A stretch of DNA of 64,000 nucleotides from Massilia sp. IC2-278 (GCF_020708045.1 NZ_JAJFES010000002.1:557687-621686), one strand, 5' to 3'; positions 1 through 8,982 are shown, numbered from the stretch's first letter. Numbers and translations: made by a program. Notes: generated by a model from the letters alone, not told the origin.

Positions 1-206
1 CCGTAGGCCTCGAAATAGCCATGGGCGCCAGTACCGCGCGCATGCACCACGCGTTCGGGGATGCGTTCGCGGTCGAAGTGGGTGATCTTTTCGATGAACT
101 GGTAGTTCTCGAGCGTTGCCGGACCGCGTTCGCCGACGGAGCGCAGCGACTGGTTGTCGCGCACAGGATGGCCCTGGCGCGTGGTCAGGATGGGACGATC
201 TGACAT
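1..206 (-). CDS. Catalase, N-terminal part (runs off the window)
   Basis: Only the first 68 codons are present; the gene continues past base 1. It would be a haem catalase that splits hydrogen peroxide to water and oxygen. The visible residues include [16 protein letters not shown] followed by TGAHGYFE, the conserved start of the catalase core, and the histidine in VVHARG is the distal haem histidine of the family. The ATG at 204-206 follows a GGAGAG ribosome site about six bases upstream, so the start is secure. Subtype cannot be told from the fragment. Confidence 0.93.
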   Translation of the reverse strand, partial: MSDRPILTTRQGHPVRDNQSLRSVGERGPATLENYQFIEKITHFDRERIPERVVHARGTGAHGYFEAY

Positions 207-298
207 GGGAAACTCTCCTCTCTGGACACGTTGAGAGAAAAGTATAGGAAGTTCCTCCGAGGGGCAGCGCCCGGCTGCCTCCCGGAAATGCAGGCCGG

Positions 299-784
299 TT
301 ACAGCGGCTGGAACACGCCGGCGGCGCGGTTTTTCGTGACGTTGTCCCAGGCAAACACCTGGCCATTCATCGCCACGTAGACGCCGGCCGGCAGGGTTTG
401 CGCCGCGGCGCAGGCAAAGCCGAGGTTGAAGAGGGCGTCGGAGTTCGCGATTTCGTAGGGAATCATGGCGCCGGTCAACACGATGGTCTTGCCGAGCGGG
501 ACAGCGCCAAGCACGCCTGCGGTTTCGCGCATGGTGTCGGTGCCGTGGACGATGACGATGGCTTTCTCGGAAGCCGCCTGGCACGAAGCCAGCACGCGGG
601 CGCGGTCTTCGTCTCCCATGTCGAGCGAATCGAGCAGGGGCAGCACTTCGAGCTCGACCGGAATGGTCATGCGGGCACGGGCGATGACTGCCGGCAGGTG
701 ACTATCGGCAAAGCCGAGCACACCGTTCAGTTCGTTGTAATGTTTGTCGAAGGTGCCGCCGGTGGCGATGAGGCGCAAAGTCAT
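299..784 (-). CDS. Short asparaginase-domain protein
   Basis: 161 residues starting [14 protein letters not shown]. Three asparaginase signatures are visible: the N-terminal TGGTFDK with the nucleophilic threonine, HGTDTM near residue 80, and [10 protein letters not shown] near residue 98. Classical L-asparaginases are about 330 residues with two domains; this covers only the N-terminal one and ends cleanly with TAA, with no second-domain sequence downstream. Short stand-alone versions are known in betaproteobacterial genomes, so it is probably not a truncation, but whether it hydrolyses asparagine alone is uncertain. I start it at the internal methionine because the 21 codons before it (up to 847) do not resemble the family. 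Confidence 0.8.
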   Translation of the reverse strand: MTLRLIATGGTFDKHYNELNGVLGFADSHLPAVIARARMTIPVELEVLPLLDSLDMGDEDRARVLASCQAASEKAIVIVHGTDTMRETAGVLGAVPLGKTIVLTGAMIPYEIANSDALFNLGFACAAAQTLPAGVYVAMNGQVFAWDNVTKNRAAGVFQPL

Positions 785-922
785 ATCGGTTTGTAAAGGC
801 AGTGAAAAAAGGTGGGTAATGATAGCCGCAAACCGTAGTGTATCCATATGTGACTGCGCTAGAATCAGCCGGATCGGATGAGTAGACTCCTCTTTTTGCC
901 AGGCACTTGCCTACGATAGAAC

Positions 923-1678
923 ATGAAAGCCGTTGCACCAGGAACCGTTATTTTTCACCGTCATCGCGGGTATGGCGTGATCACCCACGTCAACCTGCTG
1001 ACCGGATGGATTTCCGCGCGTTTCGGCAATGAAGCGCGCACCCTAGACCTGAATCTGTCGAGCGACGAAGTGCAGCACGCGGACGGCGAGCCGATCCTGT
1101 TCCGCCGCACCCCGCCCGACCGCATGCCGCACGCGCGCCTGATGGCCGTGGTGCGCGAACTGCACCAGGCCGGCTACCAGAAGCTGTACCTGTATTCCTG
1201 GCCGAAGCCGTCCGGCCTGCATTGGCGCTGGCATTTGTTCACCGGCCAGCGCAACTGGATGCAGCGCTCCTGGCGCGAAGGCTGGTACGGCTCGGGCGCC
1301 GAGTACAACAACAATCCGGTGATGGGCTGGGGCGATTCGCCCGGCGCCACGACCGAGGAATTGATCCATGCGCTGGCCAAATTCGACCCGCAAGGCCTGG
1401 CGCAAGCGCTGGGGCGCGACGAGGATCACACGGCGTGGTTCGCCGATGTGTGCGATTTGCTGCTGCCGGGGTACATGTACAGCCTGAACATGGAGCGTCC
1501 GGCCGGTGGGGGATTGATCGAGGCGCCGCCGGTGCCGATCGTGCCGGTGCGGGCCGGAGTGAAACCGTATGCCGGGCCGGATATCGGCTGGCCGCCGGGC
1601 TGGGCGGGGTTGTGGACCGGCAGGCATGTGATGCCGGCGCGGCGGATCAAGCTGACGGGTGAGCCGGAGTTGGGTTGA
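923..1678 (+). CDS. Hypothetical protein, 251 residues
   Basis: I do not recognise this family. The N-terminus (GTVIFHRHRGYGVITHVN, residues 7-24) resembles the small beta-barrel of CarD/TRCF-like domains, where a glycine-rich turn lies between strands, but this is a weak likeness. The middle (about residues 70-160) is rich in tryptophan and tyrosine (YSWP, HWRWH, NWMQRSWREGWYG), suggesting an interaction surface. No signal peptide and no membrane helix. It is a lone gene, divergent from the asparaginase-like gene and followed by an intergenic repeat pair. Confidence 0.7.
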   Translation: MKAVAPGTVIFHRHRGYGVITHVNLLTGWISARFGNEARTLDLNLSSDEVQHADGEPILFRRTPPDRMPHARLMAVVRELHQAGYQKLYLYSWPKPSGLHWRWHLFTGQRNWMQRSWREGWYGSGAEYNNNPVMGWGDSPGATTEELIHALAKFDPQGLAQALGRDEDHTAWFADVCDLLLPGYMYSLNMERPAGGGLIEAPPVPIVPVRAGVKPYAGPDIGWPPGWAGLWTGRHVMPARRIKLTGEPELG

Positions 1679-1707
1679 GCGTTGACGCAGTTACGGCCCG
1701 GAACGCC

Positions 1708-1908
1708 GTAGGGTGGGCACCCCGTGCCCACGCGGAACTCGGCACAGTGGTAACGTTGATCAGAGAGGCGAAGCCCGCCACCCAGCAGCGCTTCCAAATG
1801 ATCATTCGAGACGTTTCGATTATTCGATTGCACGGCTCGAAATTGCGCTAACTCTGCGCATCGTTCCGCGTGGGCACGGGGTGCCTACGCCGGCCGCGCC
1901 CACCCTAC
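1708..1908. repeat. Inverted pair of the GTAGGGTGGG repeat, long variant
   Basis: The left arm (1708-1738) starts GTAGGGTGGGCACCCCGTGC and ends CCACGCGGAAC. The right arm (1863-1908) is its reverse complement with about 15 extra bases inserted after GTAGGGTGGGC. The arms enclose 124 bases without a convincing gene. Same core as the repeats at 5262-5437 and 9050-9114. The 1679-1933 gap holds nothing else that I recognise. Confidence 0.8.
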
Positions 1909-1933
1909 GGTCGATGTTGCCGCGTAAATTACG

Positions 1934-2923
1934 TTACGTCTGTAGCGCTGCCGGATTCAGGATATTCGTCGGCTCGCCCGCCGCAAAGCGCACGATATTC
2001 TCGAACGCCGTCCTGAAATACATCTCGTAACTGTCCTGCTCGACATACCCCAGGTGCGGCGTCGCCAGCACTGTCGGTATCTTCAACAAAGCCGCATCCG
2101 GCCCCAGCGGCTCACTGGCAAACACATCCACCGCCGCCCCACCCGGACACCCGCGCCGCAAAGCCTCCTCAAGCGCTCCTTCCGCCACCAGTTCCGCCCG
2201 GCTCGTGTTCACGAACAAGGCATCCGGCTTCATCCGCGCCAGGTCCCCGGCAGTCACGATGCCGCGCGTAGCGTCGGCCAGCCGCAGGTGCAGGCTCAGC
2301 ACATCCGCCTCCGCAAACAAGGCTGCGCGCGATGGCGCCGCCGTGAACCCATCCGCCACCGCCTGCGCCCGGCTGGCCTCGCTCCCCCACACCACCACGT
2401 TCATGCCGAAGGCCTTGCCATACCCCGCCACCAGCTTGCCGATCTTGCCGTAACTCCAGAGCCCCAGCGTGCGCCCATGCAGCACCCGCCCCAGGCCGTT
2501 CAGCCGCGGATTGACCGACGCCGTCTGCCACGCGCCTTCCCGCAGGTTGTTCGCATACGGAACGATCTTGCGGCTGGCCGCCATGATCAGCGCCCAGGTC
2601 AGCTCGGCCGGCGCCAGCGGCGAGCCGACACCCTCGGCAATCGCAATCCCGCGTGCAGTCGCCGCCGCCACGTCCACATGCCCGCTGACCTTACCCGTCT
2701 GCGAAATCAGCTTCAGGTTCGGCAGCCGGTTCAGCAGCGCGGCGGGAAACACCGTGCGTTCGCGGATCAGCACCAGCGCGTCGAAGCGCGCCAGCCGGAC
2801 CGCCAGCTGGCCCACACCGCGCGCCGATGTATTGAACACTTTGACCTCATGCCCGTCCAAAATTTTGTAACAGTCGAGACCGGGCACGGCGTTCTGGTAA
2901 TCGTCAAGAATGGCAATTTTCAT
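1934..2923 (-). CDS. D-2-hydroxyacid dehydrogenase family protein
   Basis: 329 residues, a normal length for NAD-dependent D-isomer 2-hydroxyacid dehydrogenases, which reduce 2-keto acids to D-2-hydroxy acids in the cytoplasm. The Rossmann loop is at about 152-163 (LGLWSYGKIGKL). The expected catalytic triad is visible: Arg242 in NTSRAEL, Glu271 in FASEPL and His290 in ATPHLGY. The substrate cannot be named from sequence; relatives act on glycerate, phosphoglycerate or hydroxypyruvate. The gene stands alone and its ATG overlaps no neighbour. Confidence 0.92.
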   Translation of the reverse strand: MKIAILDDYQNAVPGLDCYKILDGHEVKVFNTSARGVGQLAVRLARFDALVLIRERTVFPAALLNRLPNLKLISQTGKVSGHVDVAAATARGIAIAEGVGSPLAPAELTWALIMAASRKIVPYANNLREGAWQTASVNPRLNGLGRVLHGRTLGLWSYGKIGKLVAGYGKAFGMNVVVWGSEASRAQAVADGFTAAPSRAALFAEADVLSLHLRLADATRGIVTAGDLARMKPDALFVNTSRAELVAEGALEEALRRGCPGGAAVDVFASEPLGPDAALLKIPTVLATPHLGYVEQDSYEMYFRTAFENIVRFAAGEPTNILNPAALQT

Positions 2924-3037
2924 CGAAGTTGAACGAAGTTATTGATGAGCACGTAAAGGAAGTACACGATCCGGAAAATCGAAAGTAGCCCACTACTTTA
3001 GTCAACTATATTTCCTACATTTTTAGCCCCGAAGAGC

Positions 3038-3065
3038 TTGTGCATGATTTTCAGGGGTGTACAAT
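3038..3065 (+). promoter_or_regulatory. Candidate sigma70 promoter of pckG
   Basis: TTGTGC (3038-3043) and TACAAT (3060-3065) are separated by 16 bases. It would start the transcript near 3072, leaving an untranslated leader of about 200 bases before pckG. No other good promoter was seen in 2924-3272, and that gap contains no credible gene. Confidence 0.45.
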
Positions 3066-3272
3066 CGCCCGAATATTGAGGGTTTGACAGCACGATTGTG
3101 TATATCACACAGGCCCAGCAGCACCGTTCCACCCAGCCTCGCGAACGAGGCTGTCGACACGACCGCCGTACGCCATGCTTCCATGCAAGCAAAGGGATTC
3201 CGAAGCGCTGTCCCTGGCCCACGACGATCTGCCGTGCCGGGACATGACCAGAATTCTTTATTGGAGGTACTC

Positions 3273-5135
3273 ATGAACCAGCCCGTGATGAGCGGCGTCG
3301 CCGCCCTGAACGTTCCAGCTTACATCAACCATCAAAAGCTCATCAATTGGGTGGCAGACATTGCCGCCCTGACGAAGCCTGACGCCATCTACTGGTGCGA
3401 CGGTTCCGAAGAAGAGTACGACCGCCTGTGCGCACAAATGGTCGATGCCGGCACGATGATCCGCCTGAACCTGGAAAAGCGTCCGAATTCCTACCTGGCC
3501 CATTCCGACCCGTCGGACGTGGCGCGCGTGGAAGACCGCACCTTCATCTGCTCGGCAACGAAAGAGCAGGCCGGCCCGACCAACAACTGGACCGACCCGG
3601 CCGAGATGCGCACCACGCTGAACGGCCTGTTCGACGGCTGCATGGCCGGCCGCACCATGTACGTGGTGCCGTTCTCGATGGGCCCGCTGGGTTCGCCGAT
3701 CGCCCACATTGGCGTCGAGCTGTCCGACTCGCCTTATGTTGCCGTGAACATGCGCATCATGACGCGCATGGGCAAGGCCGTGTACGACGTGCTGGGCGCC
3801 GATGGCGAGTTCGTGCCGTGCGTGCACAGCGTCGGCATGCCGCTGTCCGCCGGCCAGCAGGACGTGCGCTGGCCGTGCAACAGCACCAAGTACATCGTCC
3901 ACTACCCGGACACCCGCGAAATCTGGTCCTTCGGCTCGGGCTACGGCGGCAACGCGCTGCTGGGCAAGAAATGCTTCGCGCTGCGCATCGCCTCGAACAT
4001 GGGCTACCAGGAAGCCCAGCAGGGCGGCACCGGCTGGCTGGCCGAACACATGCTGATCCTCGGCGTCGAGTCCCCGCAAGGCGACAAGAAATACGTCGCC
4101 GCCGCTTTCCCTTCGGCCTGCGGCAAGACCAACTTCGCCATGCTGATCCCGCCGACCTCGTTCAACGGCTGGAAAGTCACCACCATCGGCGACGACATCG
4201 CCTGGATCAAGCCGGGCGCGGACGGCAAGCTGTACGCGATCAACCCGGAAGCCGGCTACTTCGGCGTGGCCCCGGGTACCAATGACAAGACCAACTCGAA
4301 CTGCATGTCTTCGCTGCGCGAGAACGTGATCTTCACCAACGTCGCGCTGACCGACGACGGCGACGTGTGGTGGGAAGGCATGACGAAAGAAGCGCCAGCG
4401 CACCTGATCGACTGGCAAGGCAAGGACTGGACCCCGGCCTCGGGCACCAAGGCCGCCCACCCGAACGCACGCTTCACCGTGGCCGCTACCCAGAATCCGG
4501 TGATCGATCCGGCCTGGGACGACCCGGCCGGCGTGCCGATCTCTGCCTTCATCTTCGGCGGCCGCCGCTCGACCACCGTGCCGCTCGTCACCGAAGCGCG
4601 CGACTGGGTCGAAGGCGTGTACATGGCTGCGACCATGGGTTCGGAAACCACCGCCGCCGCTGCCGGCCAGATGGGCGTGGTGCGTCGCGATCCGCTGGCG
4701 ATGCTGCCTTTCATCGGCTACAACATGAGCGACTACTTCCAGCACTGGCTCGATCTCGGCAAGAAAGTCGCCGGGAAGAACGGCGCCGCGCTGCCGAAGA
4801 TCTTCTGCGTCAACTGGTTCCGTACCGACGAGTCGGGCAACTTCGTGTGGCCGGGCTACGGCGACAACATGCGCGTGCTGAAGTGGATCCTGGAGCGTAC
4901 CGAAGGCCAGGCCGGCGGCAGCGAGCACCTGTTCGGCACCTCGCCGAACTATGGCGACCTGAACTGGGACGGCCTGGACTTCACCGAAGCACAGTTCACG
5001 CAGATCACCTCGATCGACCAGGACGCCTGGCGCGAAGAGCTGAAGCTGCACACCGAGCTGTTCGAGAAGCTGTCCTACCACCTGCCGCAAGAGCTGGTGG
5101 CGGCCAAGGCCAAGCTGGAGAAGCAGCTGGGCTAA
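3273..5135 (+). CDS. pckG: Phosphoenolpyruvate carboxykinase (GTP)
   Basis: 620 residues. It converts oxaloacetate plus GTP to phosphoenolpyruvate and CO2, the entry step of gluconeogenesis. The GTP-type family is clear: the P-loop with the reactive cysteine, PSACGKTN (C283, residues 280-287), the metal site [12 protein letters not shown] (305-314), [14 protein letters not shown] and [14 protein letters not shown]. The start is set by TTGGAGG (3261-3267) six bases before the ATG; an in-frame extension to 3057 exists but has no family similarity. A monocistronic unit with a long leader upstream and a terminator at 5208-5238. Confidence 0.98.
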   Translation: MNQPVMSGVAALNVPAYINHQKLINWVADIAALTKPDAIYWCDGSEEEYDRLCAQMVDAGTMIRLNLEKRPNSYLAHSDPSDVARVEDRTFICSATKEQAGPTNNWTDPAEMRTTLNGLFDGCMAGRTMYVVPFSMGPLGSPIAHIGVELSDSPYVAVNMRIMTRMGKAVYDVLGADGEFVPCVHSVGMPLSAGQQDVRWPCNSTKYIVHYPDTREIWSFGSGYGGNALLGKKCFALRIASNMGYQEAQQGGTGWLAEHMLILGVESPQGDKKYVAAAFPSACGKTNFAMLIPPTSFNGWKVTTIGDDIAWIKPGADGKLYAINPEAGYFGVAPGTNDKTNSNCMSSLRENVIFTNVALTDDGDVWWEGMTKEAPAHLIDWQGKDWTPASGTKAAHPNARFTVAATQNPVIDPAWDDPAGVPISAFIFGGRRSTTVPLVTEARDWVEGVYMAATMGSETTAAAAGQMGVVRRDPLAMLPFIGYNMSDYFQHWLDLGKKVAGKNGAALPKIFCVNWFRTDESGNFVWPGYGDNMRVLKWILERTEGQAGGSEHLFGTSPNYGDLNWDGLDFTEAQFTQITSIDQDAWREELKLHTELFEKLSYHLPQELVAAKAKLEKQLG

Positions 5136-5207
5136 GGCGCGCACGACAAACGCGCGAGTGTGGGGGAGAGACGGCCGGTTCACGTAAATCGGCCGCAGAC
5201 AACGAAG

Positions 5208-5238
5208 AAGGGACGGGCGCTTGCCTGTCCCTTTTTTT
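5208..5238 (+). terminator. Rho-independent terminator of pckG
   Basis: AAGGGAC (5208-5214) pairs with GTCCCTT (5227-5233), with extra pairing inside the loop, and is followed by a run of seven T. Confidence 0.88.
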
Positions 5239-5261
5239 CGTTGGGAATGTTGCCGCTATCC

Positions 5262-5437
5262 GTAGGGTGGGTTCTTGAACCCACCATCATCCCTGGCCAG
5301 GAAGTCCGCATTGGTCCACCGAGGGCGAATGGTGGGTTCGAGAACCCACCCTACGAGCTGCCGGGCAGTACGCAATCCGGGTTGGTCCACGGCGGCAGAA
5401 TGGTGGTTCGAGCCGCACGCGGACCGACCCACCCTAC
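5262..5437. repeat. Cluster of three GTAGGGTGGG palindromic repeats
   Basis: Copy 1 at 5262-5285 is a near-perfect hairpin: GTAGGGTGGGTTC then TTGAACCCACC. Copy 2 at 5331-5354 is the inverted form, ending in CCCACCCTAC. Copy 3 at 5402-5437 is degenerate but also ends CCCACCCTAC. Copies 2 and 3 share an upstream stretch with TTGGTCCAC (about 5311 and 5381), so the unit was probably duplicated as a block of about 80 bases. This fills most of the pckG-ftrA gap. Confidence 0.85.
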
Positions 5438-5440
5438 ACC

Positions 5441-6412
5441 TCATGCGGTTGTCGTTGGCTCCTGGCGCTGGTGCTGCCTGCGATAGCGCGCCGGTGGCGC
5501 CATGCCGCGGCTGCGGAAATGGCGCCGCAGGGATTCCGCCGAACCCAGCCCCGCCAGGTCGGCGATGGCCTCGATGCCGAGCGCGGGCCGGGTTTCCAGC
5601 AGTTGCGCCGCCAGCGCCACGCGTTCGCGCACCAGCCAATCGAGCGGGCTGAGCCCGGTCCTGTCCTTGAAGCGGCGCTGGAAAGTGCGCACGCCCATCC
5701 GCGCTTGCTGCGCCATCGACGCCAGCGTATGCGCGGCGCGCATGTTTTCGCGGATCCAGTCCATGGTGTGTGCAACCGGATCGCCCTCGACCGATGGCAG
5801 CGGCCGCGCAACCTGCTGGGCCTGGTCGCCATCGCGGTGGGCCGGCAGCACCAGACGCTGGGCAACCTGATTGGCAATGGCTACGCCGAAATCGCTACGC
5901 ACCAGGTGCAGCAGCATGTCCAGCCCGGCGGCGGAACCGGCCGAGGTCACGATCGTGCCGTCCTGGACATACAAGGCATCCGCCTCGATGCGGATCGTGG
6001 GGAAGCCTGCCGCCAGTTGGGCGAAGTAGCGCCAGTGCGTGGTGGCCCGCTTGCCGTCGAGCAGGCCGGCATGGGCGAGTACGAACGCACCCGAGCAGAT
6101 CGAGCACAGGCGCGCGCCGCGTGCATGGGCGCGGCGCAGGGCGTCGACCAGCTCGGCACCCGGCACGTGGTCGGCGCCGCGCCAGCCCGGAATGACGATG
6201 GTGTCGGCCCGGTCGAGCGCTTCCAGCCCGTGCTGCACCTGCAGCACCAGGCCGCCCGCCGCCCGCAACGGACCGGGCTCGGCTGCACACACCGCATAGC
6301 TGTACCACGGCACTTCCAGCTCGGGGCGTTCCAGCGCAAACAGCTCGATGGCGCACCCGAATTCGAAGGTGCACAGCCGGTCGTAGGCAAGGATGGCAAC
6401 GTGGTGGGGCAT
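5441..6412 (-). CDS. ftrA: GlxA/FtrA-type transcriptional regulator (DJ-1/PfpI-like plus AraC HTH)
   Basis: 323 residues. The N-terminal 190 residues are a DJ-1/PfpI-like fold (MPHHVAILAYDRLCTFEFGC at the start; CSICSGAFVLAHAGLLDGK around residue 105 at the nucleophile elbow). The C-terminal 100 residues are an AraC-type double helix-turn-helix (ASMAQQARMGVRTFQRRFK ... LSPLDWLVRERV). This arrangement and the divergent rhodanese gene match the FtrA regulator, which usually sits beside a rhodanese-like gene. The 92-base gap between the two divergent starts is the likely operator region. Confidence 0.88.
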   Translation of the reverse strand: MPHHVAILAYDRLCTFEFGCAIELFALERPELEVPWYSYAVCAAEPGPLRAAGGLVLQVQHGLEALDRADTIVIPGWRGADHVPGAELVDALRRAHARGARLCSICSGAFVLAHAGLLDGKRATTHWRYFAQLAAGFPTIRIEADALYVQDGTIVTSAGSAAGLDMLLHLVRSDFGVAIANQVAQRLVLPAHRDGDQAQQVARPLPSVEGDPVAHTMDWIRENMRAAHTLASMAQQARMGVRTFQRRFKDRTGLSPLDWLVRERVALAAQLLETRPALGIEAIADLAGLGSAESLRRHFRSRGMAPPARYRRQHQRQEPTTTA

Positions 6413-6504
6413 GTCGGGATGTTACCAGTTTCTGTCGTGCCAACGGCTGCCAGTGGCTGGCCGCGGCTGGCACACTGGTCGCTCACTTTACACAGGAGAA
6501 CACG

Positions 6505-6930
6505 ATGGCTTCAGCAGTCTCGGCAATCCCCGCGGCACCCAGCGACCAGGCAGCGCGCCACTTCGGCGCGGCCTTCGAATACGAAACCGACTGCGCCGAC
6601 GTTCATGAGGCGATGCGCGGCGGCGAGCACGATTTCGTGCTGCTCGATGTGCGCAGTCCCGCGCTGTACGCGCAAGGCCACGTGCCGGGCGCAATCAACC
6701 TGCCGCAAGGGAAAATCGTCGAGGCCAAGTTGCAGGAGTATCCCGGCGCGACCCTGTTCGTCGTGTATTGCGCCGGCCCGCATTGCAATGGTGCCCATCG
6801 CGCGGCGTTGCGCCTGGCGAACCTGGGGCGTCCGGTCAAGCTCATGATCGGTGGCGTCACCGGATGGCTGGACGAGGGCTTTGCGCTCACAAACGCAGCC
6901 CAGGTGTCGAGCGTTATCGGAGCGTCGTGA
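6505..6930 (+). CDS. Rhodanese-like sulfurtransferase
   Basis: 141 residues, a single rhodanese domain. The active-site loop is CNGAHR with catalytic Cys94 and Arg99; the CDC25-like DVRSPALYAQGHVPGAINLP lies at 48-67. Such proteins move sulfane sulfur, for example from thiosulfate to cyanide or thiols. The start follows ACACAGGAGAACACG with an AGGAG site. It is divergent from ftrA, which probably controls it. Its last 17 bases overlap the convergent kinase gene. Confidence 0.92.
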   Translation: MASAVSAIPAAPSDQAARHFGAAFEYETDCADVHEAMRGGEHDFVLLDVRSPALYAQGHVPGAINLPQGKIVEAKLQEYPGATLFVVYCAGPHCNGAHRAALRLANLGRPVKLMIGGVTGWLDEGFALTNAAQVSSVIGAS

Positions 6931-7390
6931 CTTCGGTCTTGTTGCCGCCGAAGCCATCGAAAATCCGCTGGTGCGTGGCGTATGACATCGCATCGTCGCG
7001 CGTGTAATAGCCTGCAACCCATTTCAACAGGAAGTCCAGCTTGCTCTGCTGGGCTTCCATCGATGCGTACTTGTGCGGCTCCCACGGACGCCGGCGGTTG
7101 TTCTCCAGGCACACCTCCAGCCCCGGATTCATGAACACCAGTTCCGAGCAAAAGGGCAATGCTGCCTCGACCAGGTCGCCATAGCAACCTTCCGCCACCC
7201 AGCTCTGGTTGGCGTCGACAAACACCAGCAACTCCGCCCGCACCTGTTCCGGCGCACGCGGCACGGCGATCTGCCCCGTCTCCCACACGATGGTGTCCAG
7301 GTCCAGGTGCACCAAATCATGCTGCGCCGCCAGCGCCTGCGCCCGGTAGGACTTGCCCGATCCCGAATTGCCCATGATGAGTACGCGCAT
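6914..7390 (-). CDS. Small P-loop kinase-like protein (adenylate/shikimate kinase-like)
   Basis: 158 residues with an N-terminal Walker A GNSGSGKS (7-14), then HLDLDTIVWE (about 28-37), resembling the FlaR/adenylate-kinase-like group of small nucleoside kinases. No Walker B of the AAA type. It probably phosphorylates a small substrate in the cytoplasm, but the substrate is not predictable. Convergent with the rhodanese gene, with a 17-bp overlap of the 3' ends, and divergent from the MerR gene. Confidence 0.8.
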   Translation of the reverse strand: MRVLIMGNSGSGKSYRAQALAAQHDLVHLDLDTIVWETGQIAVPRAPEQVRAELLVFVDANQSWVAEGCYGDLVEAALPFCSELVFMNPGLEVCLENNRRRPWEPHKYASMEAQQSKLDFLLKWVAGYYTRDDAMSYATHQRIFDGFGGNKTEVTTLR

Positions 7391-7446
7391 ATTCTTCCCA
7401 GCCTTATTTCCTTGAAGTATTAATATTAACGCGTTCCAGGAAGTGC

Positions 7447-7477
7447 TTGACCCTCACGCAAGGTGAGGCTCCATCTT
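7447..7477 (+). promoter_or_regulatory. MerR-type promoter/operator with 19-bp spacer
   Basis: TTGACC (7447-7452) and CATCTT (7472-7477) are separated by exactly 19 bases, and the spacer carries the inverted repeat CCTCAC-N5-GTGAGG (7452-7468). Overlong spacers with a central palindrome are the hallmark of promoters that MerR-family proteins untwist. It lies 28 bases upstream of the MerR gene, so the gene is probably autoactivated. Confidence 0.85.
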
Positions 7478-7504
7478 GTGCCTACGTTGATTGAGGAAGA
7501 ATCC

Positions 7505-8536
7505 ATGCTGAAAATCGGAGAACTGGCAAAACGCACCGGCCTGACCGTGCGCACGCTGCACCACTACGACGACATCGGGCTGCTTTCTCCTTCGGCGCGT
7601 TCCGATGCCGGCTACCGGCTCTACAACGAGCGCGATATCGCCCGCCTGCACCGCATCCTGGCGTTGCGCCGCTTCGGCATGAGCCTGGCCGACATCGGCA
7701 CCTATCTCACCGGACCGGACCTGCCGCTCATCGACGTGGTCGATCGCCAGATCGCCATGCTCACGGGACAGATCGACCAGGCAGCTACCTTGCGCAGCCG
7801 CCTGCAAGGCCTGCGCGGACAGCTGGCGGGAGGGCAGGAACCGGACCTGGCCGATTGGCTGACCACCCTGGAGCACATGACCATGTACGAGAAATATTTT
7901 TCGCAAGAAGAACTGCAGCAACTGCCGCTGTACATCCCATCCAAACAGATCGAAGCCGAGTGGAAGGCGCTGGTGGAAGAGGTGCGGCACTTGATGGATG
8001 GCGGCGCCAGCCCGCTTGACGCGCGGGTACGCGAACTGGCCGCACGCTGGATGACGATGCTAGGCCGCGACACCGGCGCCAACCCGGTCCTGTTCGCCAA
8101 GCTGAACACGATGCACGAGCAGGAGCCGGAGGTGCAGCAACGCACTGGCATCACGCTCGAGGTGATGGCCTTCGTGCTGGCTGCGGTGAAGGAAAACCAG
8201 CTGGCCGTCTACGAGCGCTACCTGGATGCCGACGAGCTGGCCTTCGTGCGCGCCAACCTCGGCAGGCGCGACGCCGAGTGGCCGCCCCTGATTGCCCGCG
8301 TACGCACGGCCATGGACGAAGGTTGTGCGCCCGATTCGCCGACGGCCAAGGCGCTGGCGGTGCAGTGGTTCGACCTGTTCCGTTCGTTTGCCGGCGACGA
8401 TCCGGCGACCCAGCAGAAGATCCGGCTGGCGCTCGAGAACGAACCCGCGCTGCGCCAGGGCGGCATGGTGGACGACTGCATGCGCGATTTCATTCGCGCG
8501 GCGATGCAGGCCTTACGCGCTCAGCCGGCGCCGTAG
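7505..8536 (+). CDS. MerR-family regulator with two TipAS-type domains
   Basis: 343 residues. The N-terminal MerR helix-turn-helix starts MLKIGELAKRTGLTVRTLHH, with YDDIGLLSP and RLYNERDIARL following, then a coiled dimerisation helix to about residue 110. Two repeats of a helical TipAS-like ligand-binding domain follow (about 130-230 and 235-335; both have VRELAARWM / AKALAVQWF type helices). TipAS domains bind thiopeptide or other drugs. The start is at the third in-frame option (7505) because MLKIGEL is the family start. No target gene is adjacent other than itself. Confidence 0.9.
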   Translation: MLKIGELAKRTGLTVRTLHHYDDIGLLSPSARSDAGYRLYNERDIARLHRILALRRFGMSLADIGTYLTGPDLPLIDVVDRQIAMLTGQIDQAATLRSRLQGLRGQLAGGQEPDLADWLTTLEHMTMYEKYFSQEELQQLPLYIPSKQIEAEWKALVEEVRHLMDGGASPLDARVRELAARWMTMLGRDTGANPVLFAKLNTMHEQEPEVQQRTGITLEVMAFVLAAVKENQLAVYERYLDADELAFVRANLGRRDAEWPPLIARVRTAMDEGCAPDSPTAKALAVQWFDLFRSFAGDDPATQQKIRLALENEPALRQGGMVDDCMRDFIRAAMQALRAQPAP

Positions 8537-8982
8537 CCGACGCCGCGCGCCATCATCGCGGCAAAGATCGGGATCAGCGCGAACACGTGGAGTTCGATCA
8601 GCAGCCAGCGGCGCAGCTTGGCGATTTCCGGCAATGTTGGCACGAAAGCGGCGTTGGCCTTCAGCGATTTTTGCCAGGCCAGGATGCGCATGGTCGGCTT
8701 GATCGAGATGAGGCCGACCACCGCAAACGCGGCGATCTTGGCCCAGAAAACATGGTTGTGCAGGTAGAAGTCCGGGCCCTTGGCGCCGTACCAGACGCGG
8801 ATGAAACCGACGACCAGGATGGCCATCGCTAGCATGCCGTAGAAGAAGTCGAAGCGGCCCAGCAGTTTGACGGTTGACGGCGACATGGTGGACGAGCGCA
8901 TCAGGGCCAGTTCGGCGGCCAGCACGGCGGCGAGGCCGAAGACGATCAGGTGGTGGAGGATGGCAAGCAGGAGATCGGTCAT
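8521..8982 (-). CDS. DUF2214 family inner-membrane protein
   Basis: 153 residues with four predicted membrane helices (about 5-25, 47-63, 80-98 and 127-146). It matches the DUF2214 family of small membrane proteins with no known function (RFDFFYGMLAMAILVVGFIR and WAKIAAFAVVGLISIKPT). The 3' end overlaps the MerR gene by 16 bp in convergent orientation. The start ATG (8980-8982) is weakly preceded by a purine-rich stretch. Confidence 0.85.
   Translation of the reverse strand: MTDLLLAILHHLIVFGLAAVLAAELALMRSSTMSPSTVKLLGRFDFFYGMLAMAILVVGFIRVWYGAKGPDFYLHNHVFWAKIAAFAVVGLISIKPTMRILAWQKSLKANAAFVPTLPEIAKLRRWLLIELHVFALIPIFAAMMARGVGYGAG

Noticed and set aside
3084..3106. TTGACA at 3084-3089 as the -35 of a pckG promoter
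   Set aside because: No acceptable -10 at 16-19 bases; TATATC follows after only 11 bases.
3258..5183. 641-residue open frame antisense to pckG
   Set aside because: High-GC shadow: Arg/His/Val-rich composition, no motif, and the opposite strand is an unmistakable PEP carboxykinase.
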